Shown here piece by piece: positions 35,095-45,182 of a DNA stretch of 64,000 nt. The stretch's first letter is position 1. Each line of letters begins with the position of its first letter. The translations under genes and the position numbers were made by a program. Source of the DNA: Rhodobacteraceae bacterium UBA6213 (GTDB lineage: Bacteria > Pseudomonadota > Alphaproteobacteria > Rhodobacterales > Rhodobacteraceae); assembly GCA_002421605.1 (NCBI GenBank), contig DISJ01000017.1, forward strand, positions 97,938-161,937, given 5' to 3'. A model generated the notes under the pieces. It was not told where the DNA came from. It ran no database searches and worked only from the letters and a program-made list of their open reading frames with translations.

Positions 35095-35568
35095 TCAAAG
35101 CGCGCGGGTCATGAAGGTGCTCATTGGGTCGGGCCCATAGCCTTCGAAGGGCCCACATTCCACAAAACCCGCCTTGTCATACAGCATGCGCGCTGCGGCA
35201 AAGCTTGGCTGCGCGCCAGTCTCAAGGCTAAGGCGCAAAAACCCTGCCGCGCGCGCTTCGACCACCAGATGGTCCAGCATCAGGCGCGCCAACCCGCGCC
35301 CGCGCGCCTCGTGCAGAATATGCATCGACTTGATTTCCGCATGTTGCGCATCGATCCGCTTGAACGCGCCCATGCCCAGCGCCGCCCCCGCCTCGCGCAG
35401 CACGAAAAAGCTGATCTCGGGCGCAGCCAGCGCGCTTGCGGGCAGCATGTGGATGCTTTCGGGGGGCGTGTCGGCGTGCATCGCCTCGGTGTGGCGTGCA
35501 TGCAGCAGCGCAAGATCGGCCCCCAACGGGCTCTCGCGCGCAATCGTCAGGGTTTGCAGCGCGGTCAT
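35095..35568 (-). CDS. GNAT-family N-acetyltransferase
   Basis: 157 aa from the ATG at 35568 (MTALQTLTIARESPLG). The GNAT core is visible: beta4 with AEIKSMHILHEARGRGLARLMLDHLV, which holds the acetyl-CoA pyrophosphate loop R-G-R-G-L-A, then LSLETGAQPSFAAARMLYDKAGF and a terminal GPDPMSTFM. The acceptor substrate is unknown; the arrangement resembles putative acetyltransferases of the YafP/ElaA-like group. Its start overlaps the stop of the DUF2125 gene by 4 nt, so it is translated as the second gene of a pair. Confidence 0.87.
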   Translation of the reverse strand: MTALQTLTIARESPLGADLALLHARHTEAMHADTPPESIHMLPASALAAPEISFFVLREAGAALGMGAFKRIDAQHAEIKSMHILHEARGRGLARLMLDHLVVEARAAGFLRLSLETGAQPSFAAARMLYDKAGFVECGPFEGYGPDPMSTFMTRAL

Positions 35569-37019
35569 TGCGCAAACATCGCCGTGACGTCGAGCCCGTT
35601 GACCCAAACCTCGCCTGGCACCTCTGCGTCAATGGTCCAACTCATGCTGCCGTCCGCTTCCGCTTTTCCAAGCCCTTTGAGCAGCAGCAGCGCGGGCACC
35701 GCCGCCGATGCGACCTCGCCCGGTGCCGCCCCCAGCGCCGCCAGCACCGCATCAACCCCTGCAACGTCAATCTGCGCCGTGCCCAGCGGCATCGCCTCGG
35801 GGCCTGCGGTCATCTTGCCCTCAAAGCGCAGATCATAGGCCGCGTTGGAAATGCGTCCTTCGCTCAGCGCCAAATCGACCGAGCTGCCGGGCAAGAACGC
35901 CTCGTTGATAAACTCCCCCATCGCGGGGTCTATGATATCCTCCGTAGTCAGATCAAAGGCGCCGATCATCAGTGTCGCAGGTGCCGCCAGATCAAAGCCA
36001 GAAACCGCAACGCTGAACGCAGCATCAGTGGGCACCAAAGGCCGCGCCCAATCGGGCAGCACCCCATCGGGGATGCGCAGCCCCGAAAGGCGCAACGTCT
36101 CTTGCAATCGGCCATCCGCGACAATGCCGTTCAGCACAACCTTGATCCCAAATCCGCTCACGCCAAATTCGCCCAAAGGGGTGCTCGCAGTCATTTCCTG
36201 TCCGATCACTTCGAGTGTTGCTTGATCGAACAGCGGCACCGCATCCCCCAGCGCCACCCGCAAACCGCGTTGCGCCGCGGTAATCGCTTCGGGTGCAGGG
36301 TGCGCCACAAACCATGCGAGCAGCCCGGCCATCGGTGCCATGCGCAAGCCCTGCACGGAAATCTCGCTGCTATACCCCGGCGAGGTTACGTTAACAGGCA
36401 GCGGCACGCCCTGCCCGTCCATGGGGGGCATTGTGCCCGATTGTTCGATGCCGCTCGATTGCCCGACGATGTGCATATCCACCCCGCCCGCCTTTGCCAC
36501 CGTGCCGGTGATGTCAAATTGCGACCGCTCGGTGCGCGACAGTGTTCTGCGCGAACTGACAGCATCCGTGATAGTTTGCGTGGTCACGATGCCCAGCATC
36601 TCGCCGCTACCCTCGGCATAGCTCATCAGCGCCTCGTCGAAAATGCCGCTGAAGCGCGACGATTCGGCCGTCAGCATCACTTCAAACTCGCCGGGAATCT
36701 CCATCGTTGCACGAATCGGCTGATCTTGCGTCACTTGCCAGCGCCCGCCGCCCAGATCGCGCAGCTGCATCTCTTGCGTCGAAATACTGGTGCTGCCCAT
36801 TTCCGCCGGTAACATCGCAAAAAGCGGCGACATATCGATGCGAACGGCATAGGCCTCGGCCACTGGCGTCACCGCCACCACGCCGGGCGCCGCGCCCAGA
36901 TAGGTCTGGAACACCTTAGCCAGATGCGCCGCCATTTCAGGCGTGGCCGGTGCAGCGATTGCGGTGGAACCCAGCAAGACCCAAGCCGAGACCGCACCCA
37001 GCGCAAAACGAAAACCCAT
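35565..37019 (-). CDS. DUF2125 exported protein
   Basis: About 484 aa from the ATG at 37019 (MGFRFALGAVSAWVLLGSTAIAAPA), chosen for GAGG six bases upstream and a clean signal peptide; in-frame ATGs at 37031 and 37046 are alternatives. The long periplasmic region of repeated beta-rich segments (SFAVSGFDLAAPATLMIGAF, SVDLALSEGRISNAAYDLRFEGKM) matches the DUF2125 family of alphaproteobacteria, which has no assigned function. Fold resembles lipid-transfer or AsmA-like beta structures by pattern only. Upstream of, and coupled to, the GNAT gene. Confidence 0.78.
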   Translation of the reverse strand: MGFRFALGAVSAWVLLGSTAIAAPATPEMAAHLAKVFQTYLGAAPGVVAVTPVAEAYAVRIDMSPLFAMLPAEMGSTSISTQEMQLRDLGGGRWQVTQDQPIRATMEIPGEFEVMLTAESSRFSGIFDEALMSYAEGSGEMLGIVTTQTITDAVSSRRTLSRTERSQFDITGTVAKAGGVDMHIVGQSSGIEQSGTMPPMDGQGVPLPVNVTSPGYSSEISVQGLRMAPMAGLLAWFVAHPAPEAITAAQRGLRVALGDAVPLFDQATLEVIGQEMTASTPLGEFGVSGFGIKVVLNGIVADGRLQETLRLSGLRIPDGVLPDWARPLVPTDAAFSVAVSGFDLAAPATLMIGAFDLTTEDIIDPAMGEFINEAFLPGSSVDLALSEGRISNAAYDLRFEGKMTAGPEAMPLGTAQIDVAGVDAVLAALGAAPGEVASAAVPALLLLKGLGKAEADGSMSWTIDAEVPGEVWVNGLDVTAMFAQ

Positions 37020-37110
37020 GCGAAACCTCATGCCCCTGCCGCGCGACATCGCGACGTGATGCAGAGTAAAACGCCAAAGCCGCGTTAGTTCAATCCGGCT
37101 TAGGCTGGTA

Positions 37111-37422
37111 TCAATGGGTCCAGACGGTGCGCCGGGCAGTGGCGAAATTGTCACCATAGCCGCCGGGGCGGATGTTTGCCTCGCGCTTGTGCGGCGCGTT
37201 CACCACAGCGTCGATGCCATTGGCGCGCGCATAGGCTTCGGCTGCCTCGCGGCTGTCGAACGTAAGGCGCACCTGAGTTTGCGTGTCGCCCGATCCGGTC
37301 CAGCCCATCAGCGGGTCAATCTCGCGCGCTTCCGAGGGGGCGTAATCCAGCACCCAAACTTTGGTCTTTGCTGCGCCCGATTGCATGGCATTCCGGGCAG
37401 GCTGATAGATCCGCGCGCGCAT
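37111..37422 (-). CDS. NDUFS4-type ETC complex I accessory protein
   Basis: 103 aa. The sequence MRARIYQPARNAMQSG, VWVLDYAPSEAREIDPLMGWTGSGDTQTQVRLTF and EAYARANGI matches the alphaproteobacterial homologue of the mitochondrial complex I 18-kDa subunit (NDUFS4, ETC_C1 family). In Paracoccus-like bacteria this protein is part of respiratory complex I. The nuo operon itself is not in the window. It faces away from uvrB. Confidence 0.88.
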   Translation of the reverse strand: MRARIYQPARNAMQSGAAKTKVWVLDYAPSEAREIDPLMGWTGSGDTQTQVRLTFDSREAAEAYARANGIDAVVNAPHKREANIRPGGYGDNFATARRTVWTH

Positions 37423-37537
37423 GGCGATACTCCCGTCAAATCAGTTGCCCCGTTATCGTGAAGCGCACACCAAAGTGCAAGCCCTGCCGCACGCGCAGAC
37501 GGTGGTGCGACGCTTTGCACCGAACCGTTGAAGGATA

Positions 37538-37590
37538 GCTGCCGACCGTGCGGGGGAGCGAGGGGTGGGGGTGGTGCAACGGTCGGCAGC
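37538..37590. repeat. Long-stem hairpin with a G-rich loop upstream of uvrB
   Basis: GCTGCCGACCGT (37538-37549) and ACGGTCGGCAGC (37579-37590) are perfect inverted repeats of 12 bp. The 29-nt loop contains three runs of 4-5 G plus a GG on the plus strand. It lies in the 350-bp divergent region between the NDUFS4-like gene and uvrB, about 180 bp before uvrB. The rest of this region carries only a LexA-like site near uvrB. Function unknown; a regulatory cruciform, small RNA or protein-binding site are possible. Confidence 0.65.
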
Positions 37591-37730
37591 CCATTGCTGC
37601 TTGCCCTCAATCCATACGGCGCGGGTGCGCGTTCTGGCAAGCTAATTTCAGCCTATCACTTTGGAATATTTCATAAAATTGCGCTCAAATCTTAACCATG
37701 CGATAACCTTTCCCGTAACCCCTTGCATGT

Positions 37731-37745
37731 GAACAAAAACAGATC
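37731..37745 (+). promoter_or_regulatory. LexA-like SOS box upstream of uvrB
   Basis: GAAC-N7-GATC at 37731-37745, 27 bp before the uvrB start, differs by one base from the alphaproteobacterial LexA consensus GAAC-N7-GAAC (GTTC-N7-GTTC). uvrB is a common SOS gene, so a functional weak LexA site is plausible. Confidence 0.4.
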
Positions 37746-37772
37746 AAATCTTGGGGGCACGATGAGGATGCC

Positions 37773-39952
<2,180 letters not shown>

Positions 39953-39956
<4 letters not shown>

Positions 39957-40693
39957 TAAAAGTTCCATTTGTACGCCGCGGTAAGCCACCGTTCGAAAAT
40001 TTATACTCCCTCTGGGGCGCGGAAGATGAGTTGATCTCTTGGGCAACAGATAAGATTCTGGAGAAGTCGTATCTAATTGACCATGTGGACCTAATTTCTG
40101 CTTATATGGACTGCGTAGAAGCAACTCGTAAGTCCCTATCAAAAACGGACAGACACTACGCTCTTGGTGGGCTTTTCTTGCGGACTTTTGACAGTATGGG
40201 GCATGCACTTCGCGCGGCGATGTCTGGAAACTACACCGGTTGCGTGATGTACGTCAGAGATCTCATAGAAACGCAGTTTCTGTTGAGTTATCTGATCGAC
40301 GATGATGCTAGGCCCTTGGAGTGGCTTCGCTCTGATACAAAGGCTCTTAAGACAAAATTCAAGCCTGTACATATTAGAGAAGCGCTTGATGCAAGAGACG
40401 GTTTCTTGAAAAAGAGACGGGCCAAGCACTACGATCTTTTGTCCAACCTCGGCGCGCACCCAACCCCGCATTCCTTCGAAATGAAGTTAGATGGAACTCG
40501 CAAGTTGAACTCAGGACCATTCAAACAAGCAGAACTTCTCGACGAGTGTATTCAAGAGATAGCCCGTGCCGCCGTATTATTGGGCGAAACGATATTTGGT
40601 TTTTGCAAAGAATTTTCGGACGGCGACAAGATTAGCAGCAAACTTTCGTTAACGCTTCAACGAACCCGTGAGAAATACCTTACTGATCAGTAA
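39953..40693 (+). CDS. AT-rich orphan gene overlapping the uvrB stop (DUF5677-like)
   Basis: 246 aa from a GTG at 39953 that overlaps uvrB's TGA (GTGA). Codon and base usage are visibly AT-richer than all neighbours, with common TTT, AAA, CTT and AGA codons, suggesting acquisition. All-helical. The block GNYTGCVMYVRDLIETQFLLSYLI plus YDLLSNLGAHPT (Y-x2-LS-x3-H-P) resembles DUF5677/HEPN-like proteins of unknown function; this is a weak match. No membrane segment or signal peptide. Followed by a GC-rich non-coding tract similar to the one at 55.5 kb. Function unknown. Confidence 0.7.
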
Positions 40694-41060
40694 GTAGAGC
40701 TCCCCGCCCGGTGCCCTTTGCACCGGGCAGCGCCCGACCCGCCCCCACGGGGCGGGCGCTGCCCTCTGTTCCTGTTCGCTCCATCGGTGCCGCATTCCGC
40801 GCCACCGCGCTGCGCCCCCCAACCTGTCGCCTCACACGCCGCGCGAAGGCTCCGCCCAGCCCTCCACGCCCGGCCTCACAGTCAGGCACCGCACAAGCCT
40901 GCCGCCAATTCCTTGCCAAATGCTTACCGAAAACCCCGAACCGCAACCAATTCAATCCCTTGGCCCGCGTATCACGCGTGATACCCGCCGCCCCGAAAGC
41001 GTTGATTTTCAGCGCTAGCTCGGTAGTATCGGGCTTGAACGGAAAAGAAAGGGGCGGGCT
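40694..41060. repeat. GC-rich non-coding tract A with hairpins and terminal palindrome
   Basis: 367 bp without a credible gene. GCCCGGTGC/GCACCGGGC (40706-40714 / 40720-40728) forms a 9-bp hairpin. It overlaps a larger stem: GGGCAGCG/CGCTGCCC (40725-40732 / 40757-40764) enclosing CCCGCCCC/GGGGCGGG (40738-40745 / 40749-40756). Near the far end is a perfect 16-bp palindrome GTATCACGCGTGATAC (40969-40984). The tract shares the CCCGCCC..ACGGGGCGGG stem and TATCACGCGTGATACCC end motif with tract B (55512-55985). The final ~70 bp probably hold the promoter of the next gene. Confidence 0.6.
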
Positions 41061-41588
41061 ATGTGGCGAATTTTGGTGCTTTTTCTAGGGCTTGCGCTAT
41101 CCGCACAGGTAGCCGGCGCCGATCAATACGACACCACCCGGCTTTTCACCCGCGGCGCGTGGTATGTCGACCTCACGCACGACACCTCGGACGGCGAGCT
41201 TTGGTGCTCTGGCGAAACCCGCAACAACGAGGCGCAGACTTTTTCCATCACCACCTATGATGACGGAACGGCAGTCCTTTTCGTGTTCGACGACCGCTGG
41301 GATCTTACGCCGCGCAACGTCGATTTCCTCGTTCTGGTTGACCGCGAGCGTTGGACGATTTCGGGCGACGCCAGCGGCATCGCGATTTCCGTCACGCTGG
41401 ATGACAAGGATAAGGCCGACGAATTTCTGCTCGATCTGGCGCGCGGCAATTCGGTTTCGGTCGCCAATACCGACGAGCGCCGCATCGCCGCGTTTTCGCT
41501 TTCTGGCTCGTCTGCAGCCCTATCAACGCTGATGGACTGCTGGGACAGCATCCTGCTAGCCCCCCCAAGCAAGAAAGACCCGTTTTAG
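41061..41588 (+). CDS. Hypothetical exported protein
   Basis: 175 aa with a signal peptide (MWRILVLFLGLALSAQVAGA-D). The mature part has two cysteines (WCSGETRN and MDCWDS) that could form a disulfide linking the ends, as in some periplasmic stress or invasion-associated (IalB-like) proteins, but similarity is too weak to assign a family. It is rich in acidic residues. Stands alone, convergent with the small GlsB/YeaQ-type gene. Confidence 0.7.
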   Translation: MWRILVLFLGLALSAQVAGADQYDTTRLFTRGAWYVDLTHDTSDGELWCSGETRNNEAQTFSITTYDDGTAVLFVFDDRWDLTPRNVDFLVLVDRERWTISGDASGIAISVTLDDKDKADEFLLDLARGNSVSVANTDERRIAAFSLSGSSAALSTLMDCWDSILLAPPSKKDPF

Positions 41589-41619
41589 GGCAACCAAACC
41601 AGTCGCAGGCGCGGTGCCG

Positions 41620-41874
41620 CTAGCCGCGCCGCAACAGCCGCAGCACGAACAGCAAAATCACCGCGCCGATCGTCGAATGAATGATCGCGGAGACCATGCC
41701 GCCGCCGAGGCCCAGCCCGATCCGGGGCAACAGCAAGCTGGCGATGAATGCCCCCAAAATCCCGACAACGATATTGCCCACAAGGCCAAGCCCGCCGCCC
41801 GAAACGATCAGGCCGGCCAACCAGCCTGCAATCGCGCCCACCACCAGCAGTACCAAGATGGATTCGAGTCCCAT
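41620..41874 (-). CDS. GlsB/YeaQ/YmgE family membrane protein
   Basis: 84 aa with three hydrophobic helices: ESILVLLVVGAIAGWLAGLI, GLVGNIVVGILGAFIASLLLPRIG and GGMVSAIIHSTIGAVILLFVLRLL. The GxxGNIVVGIxGA motif is the hallmark of the transglycosylase-associated / GlsB-YeaQ-YmgE stress-envelope family. Molecular function is not established; homologues are often induced by envelope or salt stress. Confidence 0.9.
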   Translation of the reverse strand: MGLESILVLLVVGAIAGWLAGLIVSGGGLGLVGNIVVGILGAFIASLLLPRIGLGLGGGMVSAIIHSTIGAVILLFVLRLLRRG

Positions 41875-41937
41875 TTCCCCTCACATTCCGCCCGGATCGG
41901 GCCATTTCGTTGGCAAGGTATCGCGATGCCGCGCCGT

Positions 41938-42252
41938 TCAAAGAACCCCCATCACCTCATACATCACCGGTTCAAAAGCGCGGCAAAGCGTGGCGATATG
42001 GCGGTTGCGCTCGCGCATCTCAGGCGTGCGCAGCATCGCCATATAATCCTCGCGCCGCCGCCACTGGCTGTAGTTGGCAATCCGCGTTTGCGCGTCGTTC
42101 ATGTGCAAAGCCGCGGCGATGTAGCCGGGCTGGTGGCGGATGAACTTGTCATAGGCATCGCTCAAGGCGTCCATCAGGTCGCCGGCGGTGCCGGGCGTCA
42201 TCTCGAAGGTCGTCAACACCGTCTGGCCAGTAAATTCTTGTGCAATCTGCAT
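41938..42252 (-). CDS. Antibiotic-biosynthesis-monooxygenase (ABM) domain protein
   Basis: 104 aa from the ATG at 42252, with GGAGGG upstream. Dimeric ferredoxin-like ABM fold indicated by the TFEMTPGTAGDLMDALSDAYDKF helix, the HQPGYIAAALHMNDAQTRIANYSQW strand-turn and RREDYMAML. Members are small quinol or heme-related oxygenases or have unknown roles. It lies downstream of the TRAP binding-protein gene on the same strand. Confidence 0.8.
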   Translation of the reverse strand: MQIAQEFTGQTVLTTFEMTPGTAGDLMDALSDAYDKFIRHQPGYIAAALHMNDAQTRIANYSQWRRREDYMAMLRTPEMRERNRHIATLCRAFEPVMYEVMGVL

Positions 42253-42341
42253 GGTATGGCCCTCCTTTGGCGCATCCTGCCACAGCGGCGCGGCCGCGTC
42301 ACGCGGCGCGAGGGTGGGCGTAACAGGCGCGGGGTCGCAGA

Positions 42342-43361
42342 TCAGCCGCCGTTTGCCGCCAATGCCGCCTTTGCCCGGTCCAGCAAGCCTGCCCCGTCTA
42401 TCCCTGCTGCGGCCATATCGGCCAGCCATTTTGCCACCACCGGCTCGGATGCGGCTTGCCAGCGCGTTGCTTCGGCCTCGCTCAGCACGGTCACGGTATT
42501 GCCCGCCGCCACCGCCTCGGCGCGCATTGGGGCATCGGCCCCCTGCTGCATCCGCCCCGCCATGGCCGAGAACGCGGCGCCGGATTCGGCGTCGATTATG
42601 GCGCGCAGATCGGGTGGAAGGCCTGCGTAGCGATCCGTGTTCATCGCCAGAATGAAGGTCGCCGCATAGATCGCGCGGCCCGGAAACTCGGTGTGATTAT
42701 ACACCAGCTCCGCTGCGCGGATCGAGCTTGTCACCTCCCAAGGCAGTAGCGCGCCGTCGATCACGCCCTTGGACAGCGCCTCAGGAACCGCGGGCACCGC
42801 CATGCCAATCGCGACCGCGCCAAGCCTCTCAAGCAATTGCGCGGTAATGCGGGTTGGCGCACGCAGACGCAGACCGGCCATATCTTCCAGCGCCTGCACC
42901 GGGCGCGAAGAGTGAATCACGCCCGGCCCGTGCACCCAGGTGCCAAGAATGTGCATGTCCTTGAAATCGGTATCAGACATTTCGGCTTCGGCAACCTGCC
43001 AAAAGGCGCGGCTCGCCCCTTCTGCATCGCTTAGCAGAAACGGCAGTTCGAACACCTCGGTGCGCGGAAACCGGCCCGGCGTATAGCCTGGCAAGGTCCA
43101 GATGATATCGACCACGCCATCAACCAGCTGATCGACCAGATCGGCAGGCTTGCCGCCCAGTTGCATCGAGGCGAACCGCTCGATCTTGATGCGCCCGTTC
43201 GATGCCGCCTCGATCCGGTCAGCCCAAGGGTCAAGGATTTCTGCGGGTACATAGCTTTGCGCGGGCAAAAATTGGTGCAACCGCAGCGTCACCTCTTGCG
43301 CAGTAACGGGCTGCGCCAAAACAAAGACGAAGGCGAGTGTGGCAAGGGCGCGGGCAAGCAT
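42342..43361 (-). CDS. Orphan TRAP-transporter substrate-binding protein (DctP family)
   Basis: 339 aa from the ATG at 43361 (MLARALATLAFVFVLAQPVTAQ), chosen because GGAG lies six bases upstream; ATG at 43373 is possible. After the signal peptide, DctP-family elements are present: GRIKIERFASMQLGG, LRLRAPTRITAQLLERLGA (the Arg expected to bind a carboxylate) and AVPEALSKGVIDGALLPWE. The membrane subunits (DctQ, DctM) are missing on both sides. It follows modC by 34 bp on the same strand. The partner permease must be elsewhere, or the protein senses rather than transports. Confidence 0.88.
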   Translation of the reverse strand: MLARALATLAFVFVLAQPVTAQEVTLRLHQFLPAQSYVPAEILDPWADRIEAASNGRIKIERFASMQLGGKPADLVDQLVDGVVDIIWTLPGYTPGRFPRTEVFELPFLLSDAEGASRAFWQVAEAEMSDTDFKDMHILGTWVHGPGVIHSSRPVQALEDMAGLRLRAPTRITAQLLERLGAVAIGMAVPAVPEALSKGVIDGALLPWEVTSSIRAAELVYNHTEFPGRAIYAATFILAMNTDRYAGLPPDLRAIIDAESGAAFSAMAGRMQQGADAPMRAEAVAAGNTVTVLSEAEATRWQAASEPVVAKWLADMAAAGIDGAGLLDRAKAALAANGG

Positions 43362-43395
43362 CGGGTTCTCCATCACGGGCTTTCGCGCCATGATG

Positions 43396-44505
43396 TTAGG
43401 GCGCGGTCGTTCTGTCCAGCTTTGCGTCGTTTGCAACATCCGTGCGTGCAATCGCGACCGATTTCAAAATCGCAAAGACCTCGGTTCCGGGTTCCAGCGC
43501 CAAAAGCCGCGCAGAACGATGCGTGATGCGCGCCTGCGCGGCATCGGGGCCAATGCGTAGCCCCACCGCCACCCCGTCGGGCGCATCCGCCAGCGCCATG
43601 ACCGTGGCGGGCAAAATGTTCAGTGCCGAAATCGCCTCGGGGCGGGTACGTGCCAACATCACGTCTTCTGCGGCAAACCGCATGCGCAACATCCCGCCCG
43701 AGGGCACCGCCAGCAGCGGCACGAAAAGTGAGCCGGCGGGGTGTGCGACCTCGCTCAGCCCATCGGCCACATGATGGCGCACCAATGTCACGTCTAGCAC
43801 CGCACCTGCGCCGCGCGCGCCCAGCACCCCGGCCAGCGCCGGATCCGCCAACACCGCCGCAAGCGGCCCCGACGCCGCAACCTTGCCCGCCACCACCACC
43901 ACGATCTGCTCGGCCAGTCGCGCCAGTTCGGCAAGATCATGGCTGACGTACAGGATGGGCAGCGCGTGCAATGCGCGCAGCCGTTCCAGATAGGGCAAAA
44001 TATCGGCCTTGCGCGCCGCATCGAGTGCGGCCAGCGGCTCGTCCAGCAGCATCAGCCGTGGCCGCGACAACAGCGCCCGCCCGATTGCCACCCGCTGGCG
44101 CTCGCCACCCGAAAGCCCGGCGACACGGCGCGCCAGCAATGGGCCAAGATCCAGCATTTCCACCGCCTCGTCCCACCCCGGACCCGCCAGCCCGCGCGCT
44201 CGCCGATCGGCAAAGCGCAGATTGCCCGCCACCGACAGGTGTTGAAAAAGCCGCGCATCCTGAAACACATAGCCCACGCCGCGCGCCTCTGGCGGGGTAA
44301 AGCGGCCTGGCCCCTGCCAGATGTCATCGCCAAACTGGATGCGACCCTTCGCGTCGCGCTCCAGCCCCGCGATCAGGCGCAGCAGCGTTGATTTACCCGC
44401 ACCCGACGGGCCGAAGATGGCCGTGACCCCACTGCTCGCAAATTCTTGCGTCACGCTCAGCGTAAATCCGGGCCGTGCAAGGCTGACATCAAGCTGCAGC
44501 ATCAC
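43396..44505 (-). CDS. modC: Molybdate ABC importer ATPase
   Basis: 369 aa. Walker A GPSGAGKST, signature LSGGERQRVAIGRA, Walker B LMLLDEPLAALD and the His switch YVSHDLAEL. The C-terminal ~70 residues form a TOBE/Mop molybdate-binding domain (ALNILPATVMALADAPDGVAVGLRIG..ALEPGTEVFAILKSVAIA), diagnostic of ModC. Start overlaps the modB stop by 4 nt. Two adjacent Met codons are possible starts. Confidence 0.93.
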   Translation of the reverse strand: MMLQLDVSLARPGFTLSVTQEFASSGVTAIFGPSGAGKSTLLRLIAGLERDAKGRIQFGDDIWQGPGRFTPPEARGVGYVFQDARLFQHLSVAGNLRFADRRARGLAGPGWDEAVEMLDLGPLLARRVAGLSGGERQRVAIGRALLSRPRLMLLDEPLAALDAARKADILPYLERLRALHALPILYVSHDLAELARLAEQIVVVVAGKVAASGPLAAVLADPALAGVLGARGAGAVLDVTLVRHHVADGLSEVAHPAGSLFVPLLAVPSGGMLRMRFAAEDVMLARTRPEAISALNILPATVMALADAPDGVAVGLRIGPDAAQARITHRSARLLALEPGTEVFAILKSVAIARTDVANDAKLDRTTAP

Positions 44506-45182
44506 GCGCCCCCTGCCTGTGGAAACCGGCGGTTGACGCTGTAGACCGCCAAAAGCAGCGCGAAGGACATCGCCAGCATCAGCGCCGAAGACGCGTGCGC
44601 CTCGGCCAGCTTGATCGTTTCGACCTGCTCATAGATGGCAATCGAGATAACCTTGGTCTTGCCCGGAATATTGCCGCCCACCATCAGCACCACGCCAAAT
44701 TCGCCCAGCGTATGCGCAAAGCTCAGCACCATCGCCGTCAATAGCCCACGCGCCGAAAGCGGTAGCGCGACGGTAAAGAAACGGTCGAATGGCCGTGCGC
44801 GCAGACAGGCCGCGGCCTCCAGCGGCGCGCGGCCAAGCGCTTCGAACGCCGCTTGCAGGGGCTGCACCGCAAAAGGCAGCGAATAGACCATCGAGGCCAG
44901 TACCAGCCCGGTGAACGAAAATGTCAGCGTCTCGCCGGTCAGCCGCATAAAGGCACCGCCAAAGGGCGCGCGCGGCGAAAAGGCAATCAACAGGTAAAAT
45001 CCCAACACCGTGGGCGGCAACACCAGCGGCAGCGCGGTGATCGCCTCAAACAGCGGCTTCAGGCGGCATTTGGTGTGCGCCAACCACCACGCCAGCGGCA
45101 TCGCCAGTGCCAAAAGTGAAACCATCACCACCAGCCCAAGGCGCAGCGTCAACCAAAAAGGGGCAAGATCGGGCAGCGTCAT
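44502..45182 (-). CDS. modB: Molybdate ABC importer permease
   Basis: 226 aa from the ATG at 45182 (MTLPDLAPFWLTLRLG), which overlaps the modA stop by 4 nt. Five or six helices with the ModB motif ITALPLVLPPTVLGFYLL and the coupling loop EALGRAPLEAAACLRARPFDRFFTVALPL. LSFAHTLGEFGVVLMVGGNIPGKTKVISIAIY is a near-diagnostic molybdate/tungstate permease block. Confidence 0.94.
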   Translation of the reverse strand: MTLPDLAPFWLTLRLGLVVMVSLLALAMPLAWWLAHTKCRLKPLFEAITALPLVLPPTVLGFYLLIAFSPRAPFGGAFMRLTGETLTFSFTGLVLASMVYSLPFAVQPLQAAFEALGRAPLEAAACLRARPFDRFFTVALPLSARGLLTAMVLSFAHTLGEFGVVLMVGGNIPGKTKVISIAIYEQVETIKLAEAHASSALMLAMSFALLLAVYSVNRRFPQAGGA

